A DNA stretch of 64,000 nucleotides from Serinus canaria (taxonomy: Eukaryota; Chordata; Aves; Passeriformes; Fringillidae). Under the pieces are notes generated by a model. The model ran no database searches. It worked only from the letters and a program-made list of their open reading frames with translations, and was not told the origin of the DNA. The translations under genes were made by a program, and so were the position numbers. Positions 10,951 to 23,447 of this stretch are shown here, piece by piece. The stretch is from positions 93,197,990 through 93,261,989 of the forward strand of contig NC_066315.1 in the NCBI RefSeq assembly GCF_022539315.1. Direction: 5' to 3'. Each line of letters begins with the position of its first letter. Position 1 is the first letter of the stretch.

Positions 10951-13900
10951 TGGTATGAGAGAAGATTACTTTAATGGGAAATGTGATTATCAGCTACAAA
11001 GAGGATTAAGCACAGCTCTCATTACAACAAAGAGAAAATTTCACAAAGTAATTTGCAAATTGTAAAAACAGTATTTGGAACAATTATTTGGTTGGAGGAC
11101 TATCCATTATGAGAAGATGACGTGTACAATGGTATTGACCAGAAAACTGCTTGGGAATAGACAGTATCATCTTTTCAGTTCAAAAGCTCTTATCTTCTGT
11201 AAAAGACTATTTATAGAAGTTACAGGAGTTCCTTTGGGTTCTGCCTTTCTCTATTTCATGTCAAACTTGTACTACTAAATTTGGGAAAAGATATTTTGTA
11301 TTATTTGGGAGTGAGAAGGGCAATCAAATGATACATGGGCAAATATGGAAAACAGTGGATGTGGGAAAGGGAGGATGGAGTTCAGTCTCTTTTGGAAATA
11401 TCTCTGTATTCTTCCTGGGATACTTTATGAATTCATTTAAGTTCTTTGTTACATTTGTAGTCTTTTTAGGCTATGAATACACCTGGTAAAAAAATTACTT
11501 CTATAATCATATTCAGTTTTCCTGAATTTTCAAAGGTGTTTATAAAGGACCATTTCTTTTGTATGTGCAGGCGAACTATCAATAACAGGCTGCAAGGTGT
11601 TGTCTTGTTGCTGAACCTCTGGCAACTTATTGTACACCTTTGAATGCTCCCTATTCAGTTTTTGGGAACACTGAAAGGTACTACAATGTATGGTTTCCAA
11701 ATTTTCCCAGACGAGCACAGGAGAAATAAAAGGCCCATTTGCCCACATAATTAAACCCCCTTGCAGTCTGGTACAATTGGCAGACTCTTCTCCAGAGAGA
11801 GTCAGAACAAAAACTGCATGGGTTTTTATAGGTCAGGTTGGAAATAGGCTGGCAGAGCTGTGTCAGACAACTTCTTCTCTGTCTTCCTGAATGCAGGGGT
11901 TCAATCCTGAGATGTTCTCAGCAGTCTGAGTCCCACAAAAAACAAACCTATGCCTATCTTCTTTTCAGGAATATTATATTCCCTTGCAAATCTATATGTT
12001 TAAAAGCTATGAAATGTGCACTATGAGTTTTGCACTTTTATTACTCTCTTTACCATCTTCTATTCTTATTGACATTGTACGACTTTGTTAATAACATAGT
12101 CTTGGTTGTGCCTCTTTGACTTTTTTTGAAAGTGAGGGACAGATATTTTATATTGCCAGAGCACTAGAACTCAGCAGAATTATGTGAAGGATTTTTTTTA
12201 AATGGAAAGCATATAATGCAAGGCAAGTCCTTCCTTTAATAATATTGATATTCCTCCCCAAGTCCATTTGTATAATGCCAGTTTTGTATTACCTTGCTTG
12301 CTGTTTTTATTACCCACAGAATACAAATTAACCTCTTGTGTTGTGGAAAGACTTGGCAAACATAGCCAAGACTGGGACAATGGGGTGCAGAAAGTCTCTC
12401 TGTTTCAAAGAACTTTGAATAAATATATATTTTTAAATTATTCTTTGAGCATCACCTTCCCTGTTTTACCCCTTGTTGGTTTAGGCAGAAGTAGGTCAAA
12501 GTAGGTCTAAATTTCATGGTTCTTGATCCTAACGATCCTGTGTGATTACTTAAGTCACAAACACCAGTTATATTGAAAGAATAGATTTAGCTTCAGTGTT
12601 ACTTGTAAAATAAAGCCCTGCAAGAATGGAAAGGACTTTCAAAACAGAATTTAAAACTGAAGAGCATGATTTATTCCATGAACCTTTATGTAAGTTTCAG
12701 TAAGTTTTGTTAGATTTCAGTAAGTTTTATTCCTATGGGGAAACTTTTGAAGGACAGCCATGAAAATGCCTATGTATGATACCGCTGTTCAAAGCAGAAG
12801 CCGTGCTGGTGGGTCTGTGCCACATTGGCTGCCACGGGTAAGAGGGTGCCAAGAAAACTCTGTGCCGTGTGGCAGACCCCGGGAACAGGGGCTTGCCCAG
12901 GTCTTGCAGGGCACACCTGGCCCTGAGTGGCCCCGCAGCACATGAGAGCATGGCACTGTTTGAGCTACCCGAGGCTTCCTCTCAGGTACCAGCTCAGCCT
13001 CTACTCCTTCCCAATACGGAAGGCTGGCTCTTCTCCCCTGGTGCAGACTGATATTGTCTTGATTAGCTTTCCTGATGAGGGCTTTGGCTTCAAAGTGACA
13101 CAGGGGTGTTGAAAAACAACCTCAGTGGGGAGTACAGGTGTATGGTCACCTTGCTATGTTTTCAAAAGATTCCTTATACTGTATTTTCTATGTTAAATGG
13201 TTTTGACCTTGCTAGTCAACTGGTTCTGCCCAAGTTCAGGTAGGAGAGTGAACAGCTCTTACTTCATGTCCTTGCCTTAGTGGCAGCAAAGCATGTAAGA
13301 AAAGCTGAAAAAAACTGCTGAACCCCCAGACACAACATAATGAAGTACATATGCATCAAGACACCAGGTATGCATACAATGAATCAGTTCCTTGCATGTC
13401 TTCCACAAGTGTGGATACTGTGGGCTTACTGTATTCTTTTTCAAGCGTGAAGACTGCCTATGAGATAATTCTGAGCACCTGAATTCATTAATACTGTTGC
13501 ACAGAATAGAAATATAAGGGACAAATCAAATATACCTGCTCCTTTCCAAACCAACCCTATACAGCTATTTGAAATACTTATATACATATTTTTGTATGCT
13601 CATTTGTTTGTTTATGTGCATGTTCATGTGTCTTTAGCAATCCTCTAGAATGATAGGCTTTTTCTTTAAGAAACTCACTTGTAAGCTTGTATTTAATTTA
13701 TTGTGTTCCTGTATTACTGTGACTTTTTTTTACAAAACCTCATAGCTTATAAATTACCATAAGATTAAACCAGATATTGGTAATGTATTTTAAACAGTTG
13801 TTAAATTACCAAAGTTGGTTGATCCCTTCCTTGAAATTTGCTGATCCTAACTTTAAATGGCTCCTAGGTTATTATTTATATCTTTTAAATCTTTTATAGC

Positions 13901-15894
13901 GGTACACGGGTGGTTTCATGAAACCTGGCATAACATATTCTAAGAACAAAAGCATATTTATGTAAGTAGCACTGGGAGCTGAGTTGGCAGGTGTTTGCCA
14001 CAAAGTCTTAACCCCTAAGCATTAGTAGTAGGCATCAAGTGCATCCTCAAAAGGTTGTGAGAGTCTCTGTTTCTACAGAGAAACTGTTCAGGTCCAAAAT
14101 GTATTTAACTGGAAAGAATGACTGGACTTGTGCTATCATCAAGTTTGTAGGCTACAGAAAGAAATGAGGATTTAGGAATAACTTTGCAACAAATGCCATA
14201 AACAGAAAATCAAGACAGTTGTGGTGGCCAGGGCTTCTCAGAGAAACTGCAACCTTATGTAGCTCATGAGAGAGACAGGCAGAATTGTTCTTGGGAAGAA
14301 AGCAGTCTCAGATGTATAAAGGAGCAGGCAAGGCCATAGTCTCTCCTCTTGCACAAACCAGACAGGAAAACTGTCCAGCTGGAGGAGATCCAGGGCTGCC
14401 CTGCATGAAGATGGATAGCAGAGGGAGAAAACCCTGTTAAAAGAAAAGGACTTTGTCCAGAGCAATGGTCAGTCATCTTGAGTTAAGGTAGTGAAATCTC
14501 ACAAAGAACTCCAAACTTTTCCTTGGCTTCTGCTAAAGCCAATGCTTTGCATGAATCTGCTGGAGAAGGTCAGCAAAGAATGAGAGTAACTGAGAGTAGG
14601 GTAAGATGTGGCTGGAGATCTCCTTTCAGCTTGTAGGCACAAAACATGTTAGGTCCTTCAGCTTCTTCCATATGGGAGCACAATCCATGGTTCAATATGC
14701 TTATCAAAGATTACCAGCAAGTCCTTTCTAAAGGAATACTTTCATTGAAACATGTTATTTCACTGAAATCACACTTTGGAGACAGAAAGTAGAGCCAGTT
14801 CAAGAAGATTTTGTTAGGAAAAGTTTCTGGCTCCAGAACTTCACTTTGGAGAAGCTAACGCCCCCATGAGCCCCATGGTGTGGTGTTCATAGGCTACACC
14901 AGTGAAGTGAGAAACATTAATTAAGCCCCTGCTCTCACTGAATGAAATCAGGGTATAATCACCTTCTCTGACTCAGAGGACAGGCTCACACTTCAATGCT
15001 CAGCTCTGGAGACTAATGTTTGCTGAGAAGCTGCTGTGAGACTTCCTTGGAGAAGGCAAGCAACATTGCATTGACCCTGCACTATGGCATGGGAGACTAT
15101 GGGCTGGAGTCAGCACAACCACTTCTTGGCTGAATGCTGCAACTGAAGACTGTGGAGGTAGTAAGAGGTCTTTTTTAATTTTGTTGTTGTGTTGTGCTTG
15201 GGTTTTTTAGTGGTTTGTGTGAGGATTTGTTTTTTGCTTCATATATCTTTTTTGTATTTTCAAGGAAAAACTTCAGAATTTTTGTAAGAGGGGGAAATTT
15301 TCCTATTCTTTTATAATAGTTACTTACTAGCAAGTGGTAATATGGTATGTTAAGGGGCTGAACAAAGTGTTCACATATGTATGAGATGTGTTAGTGTTTT
15401 TCTCTGAAAATGGGGCTTCCGGTGTGTTTATAGAGGCTTCTCAAAAGGGCTTTATTAGGCTTCAATTACATGGATCTGGCATGGAATTGTGGTTCATCTC
15501 ATCCTTTTCCTGCGAGTCTCTTCACTGATGGCATACAAAATTCCCAAGAATCCTGCTCTGTTCTATGACTAACATTCTCTCAGTGAAAGGTTCTATTTTA
15601 GGCTTATTTGAATTTTTTTTCTATGAGGAAGTATAACTGTTAGTTAATATTCACGGCAATTATACCAAGAAAAATACTTATTAAAAACCTTCCTTGTAGT
15701 TCCAGGTTTCAGTCACCTACTTTTTCTTTCATATGTCTGCCATCATTCATATATTAAATATCAGCCATACTAAGAAAAGATATGAAAGACCTGCTTTTTA
15801 TGGCTATGATTTTTACTGCAGTAAAAATTCCTGCATTTGTAATTTTACTAGCTTTCATAAGAGTATTCAGGCAGATAACTTCATACAGAGTCTT
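10951..15894. other. Unique non-coding sequence with one GC-richer patch
   Basis: About 4.9 kb without a recognised gene or transposon. A roughly 280-bp patch at about 12780-13060 is clearly GC-richer, with around ten CpGs ('ccacgggta', 'accccgggaacagg', 'ctacccgaggc'), but it has no promoter motif or coding frame that I can support. A short 20-bp-period direct repeat of TTTCAGTAAGTTTT lies at about 12695-12728. Confidence 0.5.
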
Positions 15895-16035
15895 GCATGC
15901 AGTTCTGGTGTCTCATTTAAAAAAAGTGAATATAGATTTCAGAGGATGGCTACTAGGGTGGTTGGGAGCATGAAAAGCATGTGAAATGAGAGGAAGCCAG
16001 CAGAGCTTGGTTCGCTTGGCCTTCACATAGAAATC
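15895..16035 (+). mobile_element. Ancient CR1 LINE internal 3' fragment
   Basis: The sense-strand order of an avian CR1 3' region is still visible: 'catgcagttctggtgtctc', a run like 'atttaaaaaaagtgaatata', 'ttcagaggatggctac', 'tagggtggttgggagcatg', then 'ccagcagagcttggttcgc' and 'ttggccttcacatag'. Divergence is high and no octamer tail follows, so both ends are lost or eroded. The call rests on the order of weak blocks, hence the reduced confidence. Confidence 0.55.
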
Positions 16036-16451
16036 AAGAAACGAAATTCTTGCCTGAGTGAAGGAGGACAAAGACCAGTAAGGAAGACAAGCTGTTTGAG
16101 TTATGTATGATATCAGTGTGCAAACAGATGAAAAGAAATGGGAAGAAAGTGAGCCTGGAAACTGAAGGAGAAGTCCTGGACTTGTGAAAGACTGTTCTAC
16201 TCTAAATGCTGGGAACAGTGCTGTACATTTAGAGCAAGCCTGTTAGAAGGAAGGGTTTGTCCTTGCCCCAAGAGGCTCCCTTGGGAGCGCTCCAGTGAGC
16301 CCAGTGACAGACCTAGACATGTGTTGTGGGTTAACCCTGGTGGGCAACTCAGTCCCACACAGCGGCTTGCTCACATTGCATCCTGTTTGGATGGAGGTTG
16401 GGAACAGAAGAGTACAATGCTGAAAATTTGTGAGCTTAGTTCACAGCTGTT

Positions 16452-16475
16452 AAAAAAAAAAAAAAAAAAAAAAAA
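16452..16475. repeat. Poly(A) run of 24 inside the LTR
   Basis: Twenty-four consecutive A residues lie within the left (U5-side) part of the solo LTR and are followed by further A-rich sequence to about 16520. It is a simple homopolymer expansion. Frames rich in Lys or Phe here are artefacts. Confidence 0.95.
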
Positions 16476-16825
16476 GGAAAAAAACCAGAATAAGCAAAGA
16501 AAAAAACAAGAAAAACAAGGGATGCAAATCCACCCACAATTGTTCTCTGCCAGCTGACTGATACCCGATGCCCTGGCAGTTCCTGAGCACTTGCAGCCCT
16601 GGAAAACTTCTTCCCCAGCTTTTATTGCTGTGCACAAGGCCATATGCATGGGGTGTCCCTTTGGTCAGCTGTGGAGCTGTCTCTCAACCTCTTGTGCATG
16701 CCCAGCAGCCTGTTCTCTGGTGAGGTGGCATGAGAAGCAGAAAAGGCCTTGACAGTGTAAGCACTGCTCAGCTATAACTCACCTTAGTGTTATTGTGTTA
16801 TCCACTCTTTTTTCATCATAGATGC

Positions 16826-16847
16826 AAAAAAAAAAAAAAAAAAAAAA
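16826..16847. repeat. Poly(A) run of 22 inside the LTR
   Basis: Twenty-two consecutive A residues near the right (U3-side) end of the solo LTR, followed by 'ccaaaaaccaaacc'. Confidence 0.95.
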
Positions 16848-16912
16848 CCAAAAACCAAACCATGCCAGCGAGTATGAAGAAAATTACCTTTATCCCAGAC
16901 GAAACCAGTACA

Positions 16913-19900
16913 TTATGGATGGATTCCAAAGACAGGCCACTCTTACATTATCTAGGTTCTAGGAAGAAGATGGCTTGAACTGCCCAGGTGACACCTGCAG
17001 TTTCCAACACCTACTAATGGTATGTTATAGAGTTTCAGGTGGTTCCTACCAAGGCAACTGGTGTCCAGTTCAGTACCTTTACACTTTCAACTGCACTATG
17101 CAGAGGCAATGGGGTTACATTTATTTTAAACCAAAACTTCCCATTGAGATTGATGGAAAATTGTGATTAAAACTGATGGTGTAATAAGGCCCCATTTGGC
17201 CTATAGAACAGCCTAAACAAAGGCTAGAGGAGTCTTACTTTGGTTAAATTTGTTCCAATCTCTCTTCCAGTGGTGCTTCTATGACATAAGAAAGATCTTC
17301 TAATTGAATGGCAAAATGCTCTTCGTTAAAAATTCAAAAATTGTTTGCTTCACAGCTACACTTCAGAAACTGGTATATCTTGTTTGAACTCACAAGCCTG
17401 TGGGATTGCCTTCAGTCTGAGCTTTGCTTTCTCTCCTTTACCTAAAAGCCAACAGATTATATGTCTGCCACTTCATCCTCTTAAGCGTCCTCCCTACAGG
17501 CAATTCTTTCTTAGTAGTGGCTGAGGTGCATTGGTTTTCTCACCCCTAAGGTCTTGACTTGATAAGTTCCAGCCTCAGAGGGACTCAAGTGGAAAGAGTT
17601 TCTCCCAAATCTTACAGCAGTTTTATTATGCCAGAGGAGAAAGGAAAGCACAAAGTGTGCTTTTGCCAGGTTGGGACTGGCTGCTGGTGAAGCCAGTGTA
17701 GTGATGCCAACAAGGCATTTCACTTCCAAGAGTGCTCCACTTTCCATTTATACCTGTAAATGTTCTGCTCTTCAAATCCCAGACTTCTCCCACCTTACAC
17801 CCCCAGAAATTTAGCAAAGCGCATTTATTGTCTCAGGAATATTTTAGATATTTAGCAGATAATTTGATTCTCTGAGAAAGGCATTGACTGCTGCAGCACA
17901 GAGGCCAGACCCTCATTGCAGGCAGACAGGCTCCACTTATTTTCCTGGCTCTTCAGATTTACTACTAACACTCTGGCAGACAGTAGTAGTGGATATGATG
18001 ATGTAGTGTTGGAAATAATCCTGGGTTTTAGTAATACCTACACATTGCCAGACAATTATGTCCAAAGAGCCCAGATTTTCTAGAAGTGCTGTTCCACCCC
18101 CCCTTCTGTTGGAAACCCTAATTTCCTCCTTGCCCCTCTTCCCTTGCTGTCAGCCCTATCACATCTCTTGTGACCAGATCAAGGATGTTTAAATATAGAT
18201 TCAAAAATTTCTGAGGGAGGAGCAACTCTGGCAAGGCTTTGTGGCCTGAGTGATCTCACTAAACTACTGCTGACTATTCAGGATCTCTTCCAATACTAGC
18301 TGGTCCTTCTTTAAATTTGCCTATGATTTAGAAATGCAGAAATAAAGCAGTAAACAGATGCAATGAAGCTTCTGAGTTTTTTCTGTGCTAGAAAGAAACC
18401 TCTTGCCCCATTTCTTATTCTACCTTTTGCAACTCAGTACAGTCTGGGCTTACTTAGTGAACAAAATGTGCTTTTCTGGAGTAGCAGTCTGAGTCCTAAA
18501 CCAGCCACAGTACATGGCATATGTTCAGGGATATGTGGGAGATCTGGTTTCAAGTAAAGGCAAAAAGCAGAGCACTCTTTAAATCTGTATTAGAAGTGGA
18601 TTAGATGAATCTCTCCCTTCTTTCCTTTTTCTAAAATTGCCTTGAGGCTTTTTTTTTTTCCTTTGGAATACTCATTGCACTAAAGATGTGAGGAGGTATT
18701 TCTAATGACTTGAGCTTCTACCGTGACCTAGAGTGGTTTTATCCCTCTGTAATTACTTAGAAGAAACAAAACAGTCCTGAGGGGTAGCATGGCTGTGATG
18801 GCCTGGTAGAATTATTAGTGTAGTTGCTGAAATTTGGGGGGAAATCAGAACCTGGTGTGATTTCCTGAAGTGCTCACACATGGTCAGCTCCTCTCCTGTA
18901 TGAAGTACTAGCGCTGATCCTGAGTAACCACTTCAATCACTTTTATATCCTCAAAATGAGTTTAAGTACTTCTTAGGCCTTGTTCCTGGCCTCATGTTCA
19001 AGAGTGGATTTCACTCCTTGGCAGTTTCAAGTAACTTAAGCAAGTTTTAGCAACTCAATAAATTATAACTTCTGTTTTCTTCAGAGAATGGACTCCAGCA
19101 GATCTTGCAGATGAACAGATTGTGTAAGAGCAGGCCTCAGCTGTACCTACAATGGCTAAAATCATATTAATTTTGGTAGTATTTGATAAGAGACAAAAAG
19201 CAACAGCCAAATTGATATAAATAACAGAAAAGCATGCACAACAAAAAGAGAAGACCTAAGAGCTGAGGCAAAATGCATTAGACTTCTGAAATAGGAAAAT
19301 TCAATACCATGGTTGTCATTACCACAGGACACTTTCACCCATAAAAGCAGAAAATGTGTATATGTAATTGTGTAACATTCTAAGATACATATAGCTCTGC
19401 AATATGGAGAAATATAGAAATGGTTTGAGGAAGCTTACTGTCTTTGAGGTGTATGAAAATAATGTTAAGAATTACTTAAAACCCTTTATGGGGTCAGTTA
19501 GCTTTGGGAATAACTAAAAGTCCATTAGTGACTACATGCTATACATTGTATTAAATCAGCTCTCTTCTTCTCTAAAATTTGCCTTATTGGGTTTTTTTCC
19601 TAGGGTGAAATTCATCCCTAGGCAAAGTATACGCATGCAATGTTGAGTCTACCATTTAATATAACATCCATAACTCAGTATAAAAAGCTGTGCATATGGC
19701 CTTGATAACTATCTACATTGCACTGAATTTTCCTTTTGCATACTGATCCAAGGTGAATGACTGTGTCTCATCAACATTTTATTCCTCAGTGCTTTATTAA
19801 TAACAAATGAGGGACTCATGAATCCATTCAATTAATTAATTTCTTCTTGGTCTCCTTTTCTTGCTTAACAGGTTGATCTGTCTCCAAAATGTACATTTTC

Positions 19901-22900
19901 TGCATTCCCATTGGACTAATGACATTTAGATAATTTTTTTACTTTGGAATTTAGCCATCCAACTTAAAAGTAAAAAGAGACATTGTACGTTTGAAGACAG
20001 TGCTAATGCCATTCCCTGCCAGTAAGTCCTGCTGCTGTAAAAATGAACAAGGTTGGGATCTGCCTTCCTTTGACCAGGCATATCACTGACACGCATGGAG
20101 ACACTTCCCTTCAGCTATCTTGACTTGTATGGGACTTTATTTAGGTTTTGATTCAAATAACCATTTTTTTTCCAGCCAATTTAGGGGTTATAATATCTGC
20201 TATTGACCTTCTATTACAACCTGTGAACCATTCTGTTTAATGTGAAATTACATCATGTAAGAAATTCCTTTTTGTCCATTATCTTGGTCACTGACTTGAC
20301 AGGGCTCTCAGAGAGTCATGGGAGTATAAATCAAAGATGGGACTAAGAAGTGGGGAACTCGGGAGTAATAGGCACGAGACTAGCACGGTGATTCCTTCTG
20401 TTCCTAAGGCCACAGCAAGAGTGCAATGAAGAATGGACATTAGGTGTTTCTTCCTGGCACTGTGTCAAGTGCAGAATATTTTATGCAAATGAAATATCCT
20501 GTTCCGAGAAATAATAGATCTGTAGTGATTTCATTCCCATGTTAGAGCAAGGTTTACATTGAAAAGATGGGTTGGACATAACTATGACTACTTGTTGAGC
20601 ACAAAAGGATTATCAAGAAGAAATTAATTGTGTGGCATTAGCTAATAGGATACAACACACACACAAAAGGGAGGTCATAGATAAAAAATTTCATTGATCA
20701 TAATTGATTATTGTGATTTGCTTAACTGGACTTGGAAATTATGGGAGAGAGTGAATGTCAGAGTGGGGAAGGTAGAAGTCAAGGAAGAAGGACATAACAT
20801 ATCTTGCATATGTTATGCCTTATCCTGGGTAATGTCTTAGGCCAGCAACAGGGTTCCTCCCTTATAACAGAAAGCACAGCAAATCATTGCAAAGGTGGAT
20901 GAAGGTAAAATCAGTGCCAGGAAATAGGATTCTGAATGAAAGATGAGGAGTAGAGCATCACAGTGAATCCCTTGGAAACTTAAGGGTCTTTATGCAGTGA
21001 GATGCAGTTCACTGAGTCCTTGAATATCTCTATGAGAAACTGGATACACTTATTCTGTTTCGGGTGTTTTGAAGTACAGTGTTTCAGATATTTCTTTTGG
21101 GGTGGAATCCTCTGTTTTTTTCCCCTGTTATTTGGAGTTCAGTTGCCAGTTATTTACCATATGGCATGTGCAGATGGGATGCAAATACTGCTTTGACTTA
21201 GTTTCATGAGTGACCCTTTCAATACTGTCCTTAGGCCAAAGTATGAATTTAGGAAGTTCAAAAGAATAATGAAGGGAAGATTTTGCAAAAATTCATCTGA
21301 ACATCATCATCTATTCCTAAGCTTTGCTACAGACCAGATCACATGGGACTTTCTCCTAAAACTGGAGGAAACCATCAAGCCACAGTTGCTTGGAAAGAAG
21401 CTCATCTTTCTCTGGGCTTCCCTCTTTGACTTTTCTTCAGCTTTGCTTGGCATGCTTCTTGATGCTTCCATGTCCCATGTGGGGTGCTGTGCTTGAAGCA
21501 TGGTTTGTGCTTTCATTGACTGTGTTTTCATTGACACAACTAAGCAACCCAGGAGAGTCAAAGGGTCACCACTTTATCAGTGGTATAAGCAGTGACAACA
21601 AAAATTCTACTGCTGACCCTCATGGCTGCAAAGTGTGTTTTTAGTAGATAAATAACACTGCAGAGAGACTTAGTGAAACTGGACTATAGACCTTCTGCCA
21701 GTCAGTGATTTATCTCAGAATCATATATAAATTAGCATATAACTAACAACTGTCTACTATATTGTTGCCAAACCATGCCTTGAATATTGTGGAAGACCTC
21801 CCCTTCTTGTGGGAACAGCTCTGTTCTTTTATTTGAAAGGAAACTGGGTTTGGGAAAGTTGTTTACTTGTATTTTTCCTTACCCTCTGAACTGCTGTGAA
21901 CTGTTCTTACATTCTTTTCCTTAGGAAAGGAAACAAGTTAGTTGAATTTGTGAAAGATGGCTTCTGTTTCCCTTCTCTTCCCCACTGCTGCTGTGGCTGA
22001 TTGCAGTTTCTCTCCCAGCACTGCCCTGCCTGTTCACAGGTACATCCGTGTCATGGCAGAGAGTGATTCAGCTGCCTGACTGAACTGAATTCCTTCACTC
22101 TTCCTTGTTAGTTTAGCATACAGTCTTAGAAATCCAGTGCATAAATCACATTTTGGATACAAATCAAAACATGTGATTAATACCTAGACATTTATGGCCA
22201 TATAATGTTGCACCACAGTTAACAAGTAACATTTGGCTATGGGGTCTGTGCACCTGCTAAGCTGTAATGTGCTGCTAATGTTTTAATGAAGGATCTCAGG
22301 GAAAAAAAATACCTCTCTAAGCCAGAGGTAAAGCTTGTGCTCCTGGAATGCACATTTGTGGATAGGAGAGTTGACTGACTGGGAATACAACCATTTGTTT
22401 TCCCAAATTACAAATAATAATTAATAAATAAAATGTTTTCTCATGGCTGTGAGCAGGGAGTTGGGAGAATCACTTGGCAAGCAAACTGATATTTAAGCCG
22501 TGATTTGTTGCGAATATTTGCACAGTACTCTAGAACAGTGGTCCCTGGAGGAGCAACTTGCATTTTGTGGACAGGTTTGCTCTCTCTGTTGGCCTTGGTT
22601 TTAAGTTTTTAATTTACTGTATCAAGAGGCAATATCAGAAAGTCTTGTGGGCAACATGTTGCACATATGAAACAAAGATTGGGAACTGTGACTTTCTAGT
22701 GATGTACCAATTTTATTGATATTATGACAGCTTTTGCAGCCTGAAAATGGGAAAGAAACCAGAGGATGTTTCATTGGGAAACAAAAAAACAATCTGCCAT
22801 CTTGGTTTGGTGCAGTCTGGATTAAAATATGTTCTTTAGCATTATAATGATAAATTCCTGGAAGACTTCATAGCATGGATGGTTTATCCCTGTGTTGCAA

Positions 22901-23406
22901 ATAGTGGCTCTCAACAAGAAGTAGAGATGGGCCAAAACCTTCCTTCATTTTTGCAGAAAATCTTCAAAAGTCACTCTGCAAGAACTACCTCAAGAATGCC
23001 TCCAGGGAAAACTTCTCTCAAATGTTTGTAATGTTGTCTCTGTTTCTTGGAGGCATTTGTCTAACCTGTGGTATGGTTGGTAACGGTGGTGAGTGATAGG
23101 TGGTTGAGCAGAAGATCCCTAGAACCTTGTGTGGTGATTGCATCATATGGTACAGTTTTTGTGGATGCAGGTGTTCTCTACCTGTCAATGAATGCAGATG
23201 TTTGATACCAGGATGCTGTTTTACTCCTCACAATGACACAGAGAAGATTAGTGAAAGAGATGTAAAAATTGGCTTATAGGAACTAACAGATTTATGTTGT
23301 TATCCTTGGTCCATATTTCTCAGTGTCATACAGTCCTGATCTGGCAGTGACAAATAAGAGTTTTTGAAGTTTTTCCCAACCTGATCCCAGCTAAAATAAA
23401 GATAGA
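16913..23406. other. Unique non-coding sequence
   Basis: About 6.5 kb with no gene, RNA or transposon that I can identify. Short open frames near 17.5-17.8, 18.36 and 21.0-21.6 kb lack family-like content. A C-run of 9 bases lies near 18097. Confidence 0.55.
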
Positions 23407-23445
<39 letters not shown>

Positions 23446-23447
23446 AA
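23407..23447 (+). repeat. (TAAA)n tetranucleotide microsatellite
   Basis: About ten pure TAAA units preceded by an imperfect start ('aaaataaagatagata'). It is a simple sequence repeat with no adjoining transposon that I recognise. Confidence 0.95.

Larger units (their letters stand above)
16322..16912 (-). mobile_element. Solo LTR of an avian endogenous retrovirus
   Basis: This 591-bp block starts with TG and ends with CA, and it matches throughout a well-known interspersed LTR of bird genomes: 'ttgtgggttaaccctggtggg' at the left end; internal blocks such as 'gggtgtccctttggtcagct', 'ctcttgtgcatgcccagcagc' and 'agaaaaggccttgacag'; and 'gtatgaagaaaattacc' with 'atcccagacgaaaccagtaca' at the right end. 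Read on the minus strand the layout fits U3-R-U5, with a TATA-like AATAAAA before GCTGGGG near 16612-16626, so minus is the inferred transcription strand. Two A-runs (16452-16475 and 16826-16847) have expanded inside it. Flanking 5-mers (acatg, ttatg) match at only three of five bases, so no intact target-site duplication is claimed. There is no internal retroviral sequence on either side, consistent with a solo LTR left by recombination. I recognise the family but cannot fix its exact subfamily (ERVL versus ERVK class). Confidence 0.88.

Noticed and set aside
10655..11065. 136-codon plus-strand open frame
   Set aside because: Its first two thirds are antisense CR1 3' sequence and the remainder is unique sequence. 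No protein family or splice structure.
16317..16917. Target-site duplication of the solo LTR
   Set aside because: The flanking 5-mers acatg and ttatg match at only three positions, and 6-mers match no better.
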